Source: CAZVLQ01 sp964628185 (GTDB lineage: Bacteria; Pseudomonadota; Zetaproteobacteria; Mariprofundales; Mariprofundaceae). From it: a stretch of 61,377 nt of DNA. The position numbers and the translations under genes are program-made. Positions 23,907 through 32,811 of the stretch are shown here, piece by piece. The stretch is from contig CAZVLQ010000011.1 in assembly GCA_964628185.1 (NCBI GenBank), positions 1 to 61,377 of the forward strand, written 5' to 3'. Position 1 is the first letter of the stretch, and each line of letters begins with the position of its first letter. The notes under the pieces are model-generated. The model searched no databases. It worked only from the letters and a program-made list of their open reading frames with translations, and was not told where the DNA came from.

Positions 23907-25295
23907 ATGCATGTTGCCAGTCTGACAGCCCTGTCCCCGCTTGATGGACGTTATGCGGGAAAAATCGCTTCGCTTCGTCCGATTTTCAGTGAATATGGAT
24001 TGATACGCGCACGCATTACCGTAGAAATTCGCTGGCTGCTGACACTGGCGCGTCACCCGAAAATTGGTGAAGTTCCTCCTTTTTCACAGGCCGAGCAGCA
24101 ATTGCTTGAAGCGATAGTTGAGCAGTTTGACGAGAAAGCTGCCGCGAGGGTCAAAAGCATTGAAATCAATACCAATCATGATGTAAAGGCGGTCGAATAT
24201 TTCCTGAAGGAGCGAATTTCCGCTCATCCCGAACTGCAGCACGCCTCCGAATTTTTACATTTTGCCTGTACCTCGGAGGACATTAACAATCTCGCGTATG
24301 CCCTGATGCTCAAACAGGCCCTTGATGAGGTGCTGCTGCCACACATTGACCAACTGATTGAAAACATTGTCGCGGGCGCCCAATCCATGGCCGGGGCCGC
24401 AATGCTTTCACGCACCCATGGTCAGCCGGCCAGCCCCACGACCATGGGCAAGGAATGGGCCAATATCGCCTTTCGTATGGAACGGCAGCGGCGCCAGATT
24501 GACGCTGTCCCCCTCATGGGAAAGTTCAATGGTGCTGTGGGAAATTATAACGCCCATATGGTCAGTTATCCGGAAGTGGACTGGCAGGAAACCGCAAGGG
24601 GATTTGTGGAATCCCTGGGTCTGACATGGAATCCCTATAGCACTCAGATTGAGCCGCATGATTTCATCGCAGAACTGAATGGCGCAATCATGCGTTTAAA
24701 CAATGTTCTTGTAGACTTTTCCCGAGATGTCTGGGGATATATTTCACTGGGTTATTTCAGGCAGATTGCGATCTCCGGCGAGGTTGGTTCATCGACCATG
24801 CCGCACAAGATCAATCCCATTGATTTTGAAAATGGCGAAGGGAACCTCGGGCTGGCCAATGCAGTGCTGGGTCACCTGGCCGGTAAACTGCCCGTCTCGC
24901 GGTGGCAGCGGGATCTCTCCGATTCCACTGTCCTGCGGAATATCGGGACCGGATTTGCCTACAGCCTGCTCGCCTGGCAGTCCATTCAGAGAGGCCTGGG
25001 CAAGCTGGAGCTTAATACGGAGCGCCTGAGCGAAGATCTGGATACTGCCTGGGAGGTATTGAGTGAAGCGGTGCAGACCGTGATGCGCCGCTATGGATTG
25101 CCGAATCCCTATGAGCAATTGAAGGAATTAACGCGAGGCAAGGGCGTGGATGCCGAAGCGCTTCGCGCTTTCGTGCAGGGGCTGGATATACCGGAAGCAG
25201 CCAGAAAGCGATTGCTTTCCCTTACTCCGGCCGATTATACAGGTACCGCGGCTGATCAGGCCAGGGCGATTACACGGCGAATATCCGGAATGTAA
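23907..25295 (+). CDS. purB: Adenylosuccinate lyase
   Basis: PurB acts twice in purine synthesis, releasing fumarate from SAICAR and from adenylosuccinate. ATG 23907 (preceded by GGAG) gives 462 residues, close to E. coli PurB (456). Motifs are LTALSPLDGRYAGK, the histidine in SRTHGQPASPTTMGKE, and the signature loop SGEVGSSTMPHKINPIDFEN. The frame is open upstream to 23787, beyond the tRNA-Pro, but lacks signals. It converges with the small secreted-protein gene 6 bp downstream. Confidence 0.97.
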   Translation: MHVASLTALSPLDGRYAGKIASLRPIFSEYGLIRARITVEIRWLLTLARHPKIGEVPPFSQAEQQLLEAIVEQFDEKAAARVKSIEINTNHDVKAVEYFLKERISAHPELQHASEFLHFACTSEDINNLAYALMLKQALDEVLLPHIDQLIENIVAGAQSMAGAAMLSRTHGQPASPTTMGKEWANIAFRMERQRRQIDAVPLMGKFNGAVGNYNAHMVSYPEVDWQETARGFVESLGLTWNPYSTQIEPHDFIAELNGAIMRLNNVLVDFSRDVWGYISLGYFRQIAISGEVGSSTMPHKINPIDFENGEGNLGLANAVLGHLAGKLPVSRWQRDLSDSTVLRNIGTGFAYSLLAWQSIQRGLGKLELNTERLSEDLDTAWEVLSEAVQTVMRRYGLPNPYEQLKELTRGKGVDAEALRAFVQGLDIPEAARKRLLSLTPADYTGTAADQARAITRRISGM

Positions 25296-25301
25296 CCGGT
25301 G

Positions 25302-25595
25302 TCAGAAGTGTATGTCCTTTGCCACCAGCCTGTTGCCGATTTTTTCATAGCTGACCATGACCGTACCCGTGGCCTTCGCTGCTTCGTCCAGGATCGCCGC
25401 TGAAGCCGTGAATGAAATGGGCGCGTTCGTTTGAGCGTCCATGATGGTAAATGTACCCGCTTTTTTATCCACCGACATGACCTGTCCTACGTGCTTGTTG
25501 GGTCCGGCGACACTGCATGCAAGCACCGGCGTGCCTCCCGAAAAAGACAGACAGAGCAAGAGTACGACCGATGCAATCCATTTTTTCATATCCAC
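25302..25595 (-). CDS. Small secreted protein of unknown function
   Basis: The 97-residue protein has a signal peptide (MKKWIASVVLLLCLSFSGGTPVLA) followed by a ~70-residue mature domain starting with a cysteine (CSVAGPNKHVGQVMSVDKK). The pattern VGQVMSVDKKAGTFTIMD...KATGTVMVSYEK suggests a small OB-like beta barrel. The Cys could be a lipoprotein anchor (the -3 to -1 residues are VLA), but the hydrophobic core ends well before it, so simple secretion is as likely. Only one cysteine remains in the mature part. Confidence 0.6.
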   Translation of the reverse strand: MDMKKWIASVVLLLCLSFSGGTPVLACSVAGPNKHVGQVMSVDKKAGTFTIMDAQTNAPISFTASAAILDEAAKATGTVMVSYEKIGNRLVAKDIHF

Positions 25596-25637
25596 TACCT
25601 CTCCAGTCAGACTTCTGGTTGGCCTGCCATGCCCAGT

Positions 25638-26576
25638 TTAGCATAACATTCCGGAACGCAACACCTCCGGCAGGCTGAACGCCACATGTTCTTCAACGGT
25701 GTGAAGGGTCTCCGTAGCCTCCGCGCCCATATTCTGAAGGCGCTTGATTACGCCCTGGACGAGTTCTTCCGGGGCGGAGGCGCCGGCGGTGATACCGATG
25801 CATTCCGCGCCCTCAAACCATTGTGGCTGGATACCGCTCGCATCATCCACGAGATATGCGGTTGCTCCCTGTCGTTCGGCGACCTCCCTCAGACGATTGC
25901 TGTTGGATGAATTCATTGAGCCAATGACCAGCACCACCTCGCAGTGATCCGCCAGCTGCCTGACGGCCAGCTGGCGGTTGGTCGTCGCATAGCAGATATC
26001 ATCGCGTCTGGGCCCCTGGATACGGGGAAAGCGCTTCTTCAGTGCGGAGATGACGCCGGCCGCATCGTCGACGCTCAGCGTGGTCTGGGTTACATAGGCA
26101 AGTTTTTCCGGATTGCGGACCCTCAGGTGAACCACATCCCCGGGCTGTGAGACCAGCAGCACCGTGCCTTCCGGCGCCTGGCCCATGGTGCCGACCACCT
26201 CGGGATGGCCGGCATGGCCAATCAGGACCACCTGCTCTCCGTTGCGGTAGTGCCTGAGCAATTCCATATGAACCTTGGTAACCAGGGGGCAGGTGGCATC
26301 TATTACCTGAAGTCCCCTGTCACGGGCTGCCTGCTGCACCGCCCTGCTGACCCCGTGGGCGGAAAAAATCAGCAAGGCGCCATCGGGCACGTCGCCCACG
26401 GATTCCACAAACACGGCGCCCTTGGTTCGCAGGCCTTCCACCACGAATTTATTATGCACGATTTCGTGACGTACATAGACAGGGGCGCCAAACATGGCAA
26501 TCGCCTGTTCAACCACGGCGATGGCCCGCTCAACGCCGGCGCAAAAGCCTCTGGGTTCCGCCAGTAATACTTTCAC
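25638..26576 (-). CDS. ispH: 4-hydroxy-3-methylbut-2-enyl diphosphate reductase
   Basis: IspH (LytB) is the last enzyme of the MEP isoprenoid pathway, a [4Fe-4S] protein making IPP and DMAPP from HMBPP. The start is GTG 26576, with GAGGAG upstream, giving 312 residues; the longer open frame to 26852 lies over coaBC and is discarded. The cluster cysteines are in EPRGFCAGV, DATCPLVTKVH and the later SMNSSNSNRLRE/GAECIGITAGAS region. It is divergent from coaBC, with a 78-bp gap that must hold both promoters. It supplies precursors for IspB. Confidence 0.96.
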   Translation of the reverse strand: MKVLLAEPRGFCAGVERAIAVVEQAIAMFGAPVYVRHEIVHNKFVVEGLRTKGAVFVESVGDVPDGALLIFSAHGVSRAVQQAARDRGLQVIDATCPLVTKVHMELLRHYRNGEQVVLIGHAGHPEVVGTMGQAPEGTVLLVSQPGDVVHLRVRNPEKLAYVTQTTLSVDDAAGVISALKKRFPRIQGPRRDDICYATTNRQLAVRQLADHCEVVLVIGSMNSSNSNRLREVAERQGATAYLVDDASGIQPQWFEGAECIGITAGASAPEELVQGVIKRLQNMGAEATETLHTVEEHVAFSLPEVLRSGMLC

Positions 26577-26654
26577 TTTAATTCTGCTCCTCGACGTCTC
26601 TGGCACAGAGACTATCATTTCAGCCGGGAAAATGTATTGCGACAGGAGTGCAGG

Positions 26655-27854
26655 GTGAATAAAGATGCCGTCATGTTTAAGGACAAGTGCATCCTGGTCG
26701 GTATCGGCGGGGGTATCGCCGTCTATCGCGTGGCGGAGCTTGTTCGTCTGCTGGAAAAGCAGGGAGCCAGAGTGCGCTGCGTGATGACCGCTGCTGCCTG
26801 TGAATTTGTCGCACCCATGACATTTGAAGCCCTGACAGGCGAAACCGTGCATACCGAATTATTTGATTTAACGGCGGAACGGGAAATGGGGCACATCCGG
26901 CTGGCGCGCTGGGCCGATGTTCTGCTGATCGCCCCGGCAACGGCTGACCTGCTTGCCAGATTCAGCCATGGTATTTGCGACAATCTGCTGAGCACGCTTT
27001 TTCAGGCACGTGAGGGGCCTGTACTGATGGCGCCGGCCATGAATACGTCCATGTGGGAATCACCCGCGACGCAACGCAATCTTGCCGAATTGCGGAAACG
27101 GGGCGTATATTTCACCGGTCCCGCGGATGGAGCGCTGGCCTGCGGAGAAGAAGGCATGGGGCGGATGAGCGAGCCCGTGGCAGTCATGGAAGCGCTGTAC
27201 CCGCTGACCCTGTCGCAACGGCTGAGCGGGCAGCGCTGGCTGATCAATACCGGGCCCACCTGGGAGGCATGGGATGAAGTACGCATCCTGACCAGCCGCG
27301 CCAGCGGCAAGCTTGGCGTATTGCTGGCCGGCGCCGCCTCGGCCCGGGGAGCACACGTCACCCTGGTGGCCGGGCCGGGCACGCCGCCATCTCCGTCCCG
27401 GGTACGCAGGTTCGATGTTTGCTCGGCCCGCGACATGCTTTCGGCCTGCAAGGAGGAGGCTGCCGGCGCCGATGCCTTTGTGGCCACGGCGGCGGTCAGT
27501 GATTATCGCTTTTCCAAACCGGTGAAGGGAAAGCTGAAACGGGAAGGCCGTCAGCAACTCACTGTTGCGCTCACGGCCAACGAAGATATTGTCGCGCACA
27601 TTTCTGCGCTGCCGGAACGGCCCCGGCGCGTGGTTGCCTTTGCCGCCGAGTGTCAACATCATGCCGATAGCGCCCGGACCAAGTTGCGGGCCAAGGGTGC
27701 GGATGCAATTTTTGCCAATGATATTCGTAACATGGGAAGCGATACCGCCGCCGGATGGTGGCTGACCTGCGATCAGGACACGGTCATCCCCCGCATGACC
27801 AAGCCGCAACTGGCGGAGTTGTTGATTGAAAAAATCATGGAGATGGAAAAATGA
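26655..27854 (+). CDS. coaBC: Bifunctional phosphopantothenoylcysteine decarboxylase / synthetase
   Basis: CoaBC (Dfp) links cysteine to 4'-phosphopantothenate and decarboxylates the product in coenzyme A synthesis. GTG 26655 with AGGAG 6 bp upstream gives 399 residues. The N-terminal CoaC part has the flavin region GIGGGIAVYR, the histidine in MGHIRLARWAD, PAMNTSMW and the active cysteine in ALACGEEGMGRM. The CoaB part has a variant GPTWEAWDEVRILTSRASGKLG (GPTRE in most), AAVSDYR and the lysines in KGKLKR. It overlaps dut by ATGA, the usual coaBC-dut arrangement. Confidence 0.95.
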   Translation: MNKDAVMFKDKCILVGIGGGIAVYRVAELVRLLEKQGARVRCVMTAAACEFVAPMTFEALTGETVHTELFDLTAEREMGHIRLARWADVLLIAPATADLLARFSHGICDNLLSTLFQAREGPVLMAPAMNTSMWESPATQRNLAELRKRGVYFTGPADGALACGEEGMGRMSEPVAVMEALYPLTLSQRLSGQRWLINTGPTWEAWDEVRILTSRASGKLGVLLAGAASARGAHVTLVAGPGTPPSPSRVRRFDVCSARDMLSACKEEAAGADAFVATAAVSDYRFSKPVKGKLKREGRQQLTVALTANEDIVAHISALPERPRRVVAFAAECQHHADSARTKLRAKGADAIFANDIRNMGSDTAAGWWLTCDQDTVIPRMTKPQLAELLIEKIMEMEK

Positions 27855-28309
27855 ATCAGCACGCACTGACCATTCACATTCAGCGCCTGCCGCATGGACA
27901 GGGCCTGGAACTGCCGCATTACGCCAGTGAACATGCCGCCGGCGCCGACCTGCGTGCCGCTGTCAGCGAGGAAGTCGTGCTGCATCCGGGTGAGCATGCC
28001 CTGTTGCCGGCGGGGTTCCGCATGGCCCTGCCCGCCGGGTTCGAGGCCCAGGTGAGGCCCCGGTCCGGTCTGGCCCTGAAACATGGCGTCACGGTGTTGA
28101 ACAGCCCCGGCACGATTGACGCCGATTATCGCGGTGAAGTGGGTGTGGTCCTTGTCAATCACGGCCCACATGATTTCCATATACAGCGAGGCGACCGTAT
28201 CGCGCAGATGATTATCGCACCCGTTACCCGGCTTGTATGGCATCAAGTGGCGGAACTGGGCGACACCGGGCGCGGTGCCGGCGGTTTTGGCAGTTCGGGC
28301 AGTCAATAA
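27851..28309 (+). CDS. dut: Deoxyuridine 5'-triphosphate nucleotidohydrolase
   Basis: Dut hydrolyses dUTP to dUMP, keeping uracil out of DNA and feeding dTMP synthesis. The 152-residue trimeric-type dUTPase shows the five motifs: AGADLRA, RPRSGLALKHG, GTIDADYRGEV, RGDRIAQMII and the C-terminal RGAGGFGSSG. It overlaps coaBC by 4 nt, and its TAA overlaps the next ATG by one base. Confidence 0.97.
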   Translation: MNQHALTIHIQRLPHGQGLELPHYASEHAAGADLRAAVSEEVVLHPGEHALLPAGFRMALPAGFEAQVRPRSGLALKHGVTVLNSPGTIDADYRGEVGVVLVNHGPHDFHIQRGDRIAQMIIAPVTRLVWHQVAELGDTGRGAGGFGSSGSQ

Positions 28310-28755
28310 TGCTGGAACTGCTGGGGTCGCGCCGCCTGCATTTCCTGCTGACTGCATTGTTACGCATTGCCGTGAGCGCTTCGCCGGTATCCGGCAAACG
28401 GCTCGCGGCCATGTTGCACTGTCCCCGGCGCTATCTGGAACCGGACCTGCAGGCCCTGGTTTCCGCCGGTTTTCTCGCATCCAGGCGCGGCGCCGGCGGC
28501 GGTTATCTGCTGGCCATCAGCCCGCACCGTATTTCCATGTTCGATATCATGCACTGTATTGTCTCCGATGCGGCGCTGATACCGGATGCGGATGCATGCA
28601 GGCTACAGCGAGAAGTCGTATATCCCCTGATCCTTGGGGCGCAACAGGACTGCCATCAGGCCCTTGCCCGGATATCCCTGGCTGAATACATCGAAAAGGC
28701 CGAACAGGAGGGTATACTGAATCAATCCGCTTCCGTTCCGGATTTCATCATCTGA
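28309..28755 (+). CDS. Rrf2-family transcriptional regulator
   Basis: The 148-residue protein begins at the ATG overlapping the dut stop (TAATG). The N-terminal winged helix-turn-helix has PVSGKRLAAMLHCPRRYLEPDLQALVSAGFLASRRGAGGGYLLA, typical of Rrf2 regulators (residues ~26-69). The cysteines (38, 83, 97, 115) do not match the closely spaced triad of IscR, so an Fe-S cluster is not assured. Being the last gene of the coaBC-dut operon gives little hint of its targets. Confidence 0.85.
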   Translation: MLELLGSRRLHFLLTALLRIAVSASPVSGKRLAAMLHCPRRYLEPDLQALVSAGFLASRRGAGGGYLLAISPHRISMFDIMHCIVSDAALIPDADACRLQREVVYPLILGAQQDCHQALARISLAEYIEKAEQEGILNQSASVPDFII

Positions 28756-28787
28756 GCATTCGCCTTTTTTGGCGGCCGGAGCAAGGG

Positions 28788-31373
28788 CTACCTTGTCGCC
28801 CCCGCCAGCCTGCCGAGCGCCGGCCAGTTGCCTGACAGTCCCACCGTTCGTTTCTTTTCTCCCGCCCTGAGCTCAAATATTCCGTTCAGGCTCCCGTCTG
28901 GATGGACAAGCGCATCGCCGGTGATCCGGGTGTCACGGGTCTTCAGCCGGATGTGCGCAAGCCGCAGGGCATTCCGGAGCAGGTGGAAGCGGGCGGTAAA
29001 GCGGGAGAAAGCCAGTGCGCTTCCGGTTTCCGTGTGCGCACCGCCCAGGGCCATGAACAGCTTCGGGTCGTTCGGTCTCCAGTGACCATACTGGATCTCG
29101 ATATCACCGTTGCCGTGCCAGCCCGAACCCCTGCGCCACGGTAGTTCGCCCCGCAGCCTGGCGTTCAGATACATGTAGCCGTCGATATTCGCCCCGAGCG
29201 CTTCGGCAAGCCCCTGCAATTCACCGGGCCGAACGATAGTCAGGCGTACGGGGCCTTCGAAGCGAATCCCGTCCGGTTCGGGTGTCAGCACCATTTTCCG
29301 GCTTTCAATACTGCCGCCCGCCAGCCCGGCATGAACACCGGTGAGCGCAATGCTTCCTGCCCTGGTCCGGTATGTGCCGCGTATGCCATGCCATGTATTT
29401 CCCAGCCAGTTCAGTTCAATGGCATGCAGGCTTCCATGCAAATCGGCGCGGGTCAGCCACGCCGGCAGGTTACTCCCCGCTTTCCACACCAGTGCGGCAT
29501 TACGAATGTTCATCAGGCCCTGCATCGGTACCAGACGGATATGGCCGTCAAGGCGGGCATGATGCGCACCCCTCCGCCACAACATTCCGGGTGTGGCCAG
29601 CCGCCCCTGCCGGATCCGCAAGGCGCCGTCCCATGTACTGTTTTCCGTACCGAAGGACTGTAATCGCAAATCGGCTTCGGATTTGTAAAACCAGTCTGTC
29701 AGGCCGGTTGTTGCCGCAGGTTGAACATGACTGAAGCGCCCGCTGACGGTGCCATGCAAGTCCTGCAGTGCATGAGGCAGGCGGATGCCTGTTTTTTGCA
29801 GCCCGCTCAGATTGATCCGGAAGCTTTCCACCGAGGCGGATCCGGGCTCGCCCGTCCACCTGGCATGTTCGATCTGGCTGTTTCCCAACACCATTTTCCG
29901 GATCAGAACAGTTGTTCCGGTTTCACCCGCCCAGGCCCGGCCGGCCATGACGGCGTGAATACCCGCCGGTTTTTTAAATTGATCAGCGTAATCAATGGAT
30001 GCCGGACCTGCATCGACCGAGAAACCGACGAGCGCACGGTGGCCGCCATAGGACATATGCATGCTGGCGCTGATGCTGCCCCCGCCCTTCAGGCGTGACT
30101 TCAGCCCGTGCAACTTCAGCATGATGTTGGCCAGAGGCGGCCATCCCTTGTCCAGGCTGTTGATCTCCGCATCAAGCTGCCATGTTTCTCCATTGCGACG
30201 CAGACGGGTTAATTCAATGCCGCCATGCCCGGCGGTCGGGCGAAGGCGGATCCCTGTGGCTTCAAAATCATCGGCTGAGCGGTAAACCAGTTCCGGGATG
30301 GCAAGAATCATATCCGGTACGGCAATGTCCGACCATGCAAAGTGGTGCAGCACGATATCCGCCCTGGCATGCCAGCGCCTGTGCCTCCGGGTCAGTGATG
30401 TACGGACATCCATGTTTCCACCGGCGGGATAGTCAAGGCCGGCGGCTTTCAGCAAAAGCGCGATTCCGGCCTTTTTTGCATCGGCTTTGAAGCTGCATCC
30501 CCTGCCCTGCGTACAGCCGCCATGGATGGCGGCCATGGTGTTTCGACCGAGGTGCAGAAAGGCATCATGCCAGCTGAAATGATGCAGACCTTCGCCATCC
30601 ATCTTGCCGCGCCAGGCAAGCCGGGGCATGCGCTTGTTGGTTGCATAGAGGGTTGCATCACCGCTTAGTTGCCACCGATTACCGGCATCCACATCAAAAG
30701 TGAGCGCTGCATCCAGCGTATTGTAGGCCGGTGAAAGCAGACGCATTTCGGGTAAACGGGGCAAATGAACGTGCATGGCGGTCAGCTTGCCGAATACGGT
30801 GCCGTGTTCCCGTCCCGCATTCCGGATGCGGCCCTGGCTGACAAGATCGCCGCCGGAAAGACGTGCCTGTATCTCCCAGTTCAGTTCCCTTTCCCTGCCG
30901 ACCTGACGCAGCACGATAGCCATATCACTGGCAAGCGGGGCACCGGCTACCAGCAGGCTGCCCCGCAGCAGGCGGACCTTGCGCAGGCTTTCGGGCAGAT
31001 AAGGAAGCGGAATGCTTCCGGCATGCGGCAGCCGTGGCAGTGTCAGCGTGGGGCGGATCATATCAATGTTTCTGACATTCACTTTACCCCGGAGCAGCGA
31101 CCAGACGGAAAGCTCCATGCGCATGGCATCCACGTGCAGATGCCATGTCCCGTCCCGCGGGCGAATATCCACGTTCCGAATGCGCAGGCCGGCGATATGC
31201 AGGAGACCAGGGGAAGGCGTGCCGGTGTGGATGCTGACGCCCAGTTCATGCTGTAAATCCAGGCGGATGCTGCGGGTCAGCCTGTCCGCGTCAAGATTAC
31301 GGATCAAGATGACGAGCGTAATGAGAAGCAACACTGCGAAGGTGGCAAAAGCCCGGCGCCACCCCTGTTTCAT
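28788..31373 (-). CDS. Large AsmA-like/YdbH-like envelope protein
   Basis: The 861-residue protein has one N-terminal membrane segment (FATFAVLLLITLVILI), then a very long, repetitive beta-rich region with short amphipathic strands (TLPRLPHAGSIPL, LSGDATLYATN, RLRGELPWRRGSG). It ends with a DALVHPDGSLNGIFELRAG motif like that at the end of AsmA/YdbH- and GspN-type proteins. Members of this superfamily form grooves bridging inner and outer membranes and carry lipids; that role is inferred by analogy. The start ATG is 8 bp past the gatB stop, so it probably belongs to the gatCAB transcript. Confidence 0.7.
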   Translation of the reverse strand: MKQGWRRAFATFAVLLLITLVILIRNLDADRLTRSIRLDLQHELGVSIHTGTPSPGLLHIAGLRIRNVDIRPRDGTWHLHVDAMRMELSVWSLLRGKVNVRNIDMIRPTLTLPRLPHAGSIPLPYLPESLRKVRLLRGSLLVAGAPLASDMAIVLRQVGRERELNWEIQARLSGGDLVSQGRIRNAGREHGTVFGKLTAMHVHLPRLPEMRLLSPAYNTLDAALTFDVDAGNRWQLSGDATLYATNKRMPRLAWRGKMDGEGLHHFSWHDAFLHLGRNTMAAIHGGCTQGRGCSFKADAKKAGIALLLKAAGLDYPAGGNMDVRTSLTRRHRRWHARADIVLHHFAWSDIAVPDMILAIPELVYRSADDFEATGIRLRPTAGHGGIELTRLRRNGETWQLDAEINSLDKGWPPLANIMLKLHGLKSRLKGGGSISASMHMSYGGHRALVGFSVDAGPASIDYADQFKKPAGIHAVMAGRAWAGETGTTVLIRKMVLGNSQIEHARWTGEPGSASVESFRINLSGLQKTGIRLPHALQDLHGTVSGRFSHVQPAATTGLTDWFYKSEADLRLQSFGTENSTWDGALRIRQGRLATPGMLWRRGAHHARLDGHIRLVPMQGLMNIRNAALVWKAGSNLPAWLTRADLHGSLHAIELNWLGNTWHGIRGTYRTRAGSIALTGVHAGLAGGSIESRKMVLTPEPDGIRFEGPVRLTIVRPGELQGLAEALGANIDGYMYLNARLRGELPWRRGSGWHGNGDIEIQYGHWRPNDPKLFMALGGAHTETGSALAFSRFTARFHLLRNALRLAHIRLKTRDTRITGDALVHPDGSLNGIFELRAGEKKRTVGLSGNWPALGRLAGATR

Positions 31374-31380
31374 CCCGTGT

Positions 31381-32811
31381 TCACCCTTTCAGCAGTGTTT
31401 TCAGGCGCTGGTTGACCATGCCGGGGTTGGCCTTGCCGCGGCTGGCTTTCATCACCTGACCGACAAAGAATCCAAACAGCTTGTCCCTGCCGGCACGGTA
31501 TTGCTCAACCTGGGCCGAATTGGCGGCCATCACCTCGCGGATGATATCATCAATTGCGCCGCTGTCGCTGACCTGCTTCAACCCCTTTTCCTCAATGACG
31601 GTATCGGCGCCGCGGCCCGTCTCCATCATCACGTCAAGCACTTCCTTGCCGATTTTGCCGGAAATGGTGCCGTCCGCAATGCGATTTAACAGACAGGCCA
31701 GGGCTTCCGGCGAAACGGGGGAATCCACGATATCCCTGCCGGCTTCCCTGAGGCGGCCGAGCAGTTCATTGGCCAGCCAGTTGGCACAGCGTTTGGGATC
31801 CGCCGGATGCGCCGCGACCAGGGATTCATACCATGAGGCGAGTTCCCTGGTCTGGGACAGGACATCGGCATCATAGGCGGACAGGCCGTATTCCGTTTCA
31901 AGCCGCCGGCGCAATTGTGCCGGGAGTTCCGGCATGCCCGCCCTGATCGCGTCGACATCGGCCTGCTGGATTCTCAACGGCGGCAGGTCGGGTTCCGGGA
32001 AGTAACGATAATCATGCGCCTCTTCCTTGCCGCGCATGGAACGGGTTTCCCCCCTTGCGGAGTCGAACAGGCGGGTCTCCTGAGCCACCCGGCCGCCGTC
32101 TTCGATCAGTTCGATCTGACGATTCACTTCATAGTCAATGGCCTGTCTGATAAAGCGGAACGAATTCATGTTCTTGAGTTCACAGCGTGTTCCGAAAGGT
32201 TCCCCGGCAAGGTGAACGGACACGTTGGCGTCGCAGCGGAATTGCCCTTTTTCCATATCCGCATCGGAGACTTCCAGAAAGCGCACCAGCTGGTGCAGCT
32301 GTTTCAGGTAGGCGATGGCTTCATCGGCCGAGCGCATATCCGGTTCGGAAACGATTTCCATCAGCGGCACACCGGAGCGGTTCAGATCAATGTGCGAAAC
32401 GCCTTCCAGGCCCTCATGCATGGACTTGCCGGCATCTTCCTCCATGTGGATACGGGTAATGCCGATACGTTTTTCACCGTTTCCGGCCGGGATATCGAGA
32501 TGGCCATGTTCCACGATCGGTACCGGAAACTGGGTGATCTGATAGCCCTTGGGTAAATCGGGATAGAAGTAATTCTTGCGGTCGAATCTGGATTCCAGGT
32601 TGATCGTGGCATTGATTGCCAGCCCGGTCAGCACGCTCTTGCGGACGGCCTCCATATTCAGAACAGGCAACTGGCCCGGCATGCCGAGGCAAACAGGGCA
32701 GGTTTGCGTATTCGGCTCGGCGCCGAAGGCCGTGGAGCAGCCGCAGAAAGCCTTGGTTCTGGTGTTGATCTGTACATGTACTTCCAGGCCGATCACGGTT
32801 TCCCAGCTCAT
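31381..32811 (-). CDS. gatB: Aspartyl/glutamyl-tRNA amidotransferase subunit B
   Basis: GatB is the kinase and tRNA-binding subunit of GatCAB, which converts Glu-tRNA(Gln) and/or Asp-tRNA(Asn) to the amidated form. The 476-residue protein shows VIGLEVHVQINTRTKAFCGCSTAFG and TCPVCLGMPG (zinc cysteines), FDRKNYFYPDLPKGYQITQ, and the C-terminal YqeY-like tail. Its ATG overlaps the gatA stop (ATGTAA on the minus strand shares one base). Gene order is gatC-gatA-gatB. Confidence 0.97.
   Translation of the reverse strand: MSWETVIGLEVHVQINTRTKAFCGCSTAFGAEPNTQTCPVCLGMPGQLPVLNMEAVRKSVLTGLAINATINLESRFDRKNYFYPDLPKGYQITQFPVPIVEHGHLDIPAGNGEKRIGITRIHMEEDAGKSMHEGLEGVSHIDLNRSGVPLMEIVSEPDMRSADEAIAYLKQLHQLVRFLEVSDADMEKGQFRCDANVSVHLAGEPFGTRCELKNMNSFRFIRQAIDYEVNRQIELIEDGGRVAQETRLFDSARGETRSMRGKEEAHDYRYFPEPDLPPLRIQQADVDAIRAGMPELPAQLRRRLETEYGLSAYDADVLSQTRELASWYESLVAAHPADPKRCANWLANELLGRLREAGRDIVDSPVSPEALACLLNRIADGTISGKIGKEVLDVMMETGRGADTVIEEKGLKQVSDSGAIDDIIREVMAANSAQVEQYRAGRDKLFGFFVGQVMKASRGKANPGMVNQRLKTLLKG

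Noticed and set aside
26577..26852. Longer N-terminus of IspH
   Set aside because: It lies over the coaBC start and its promoter region; GTG 26576 with GAGGAG fits the family N-terminus.
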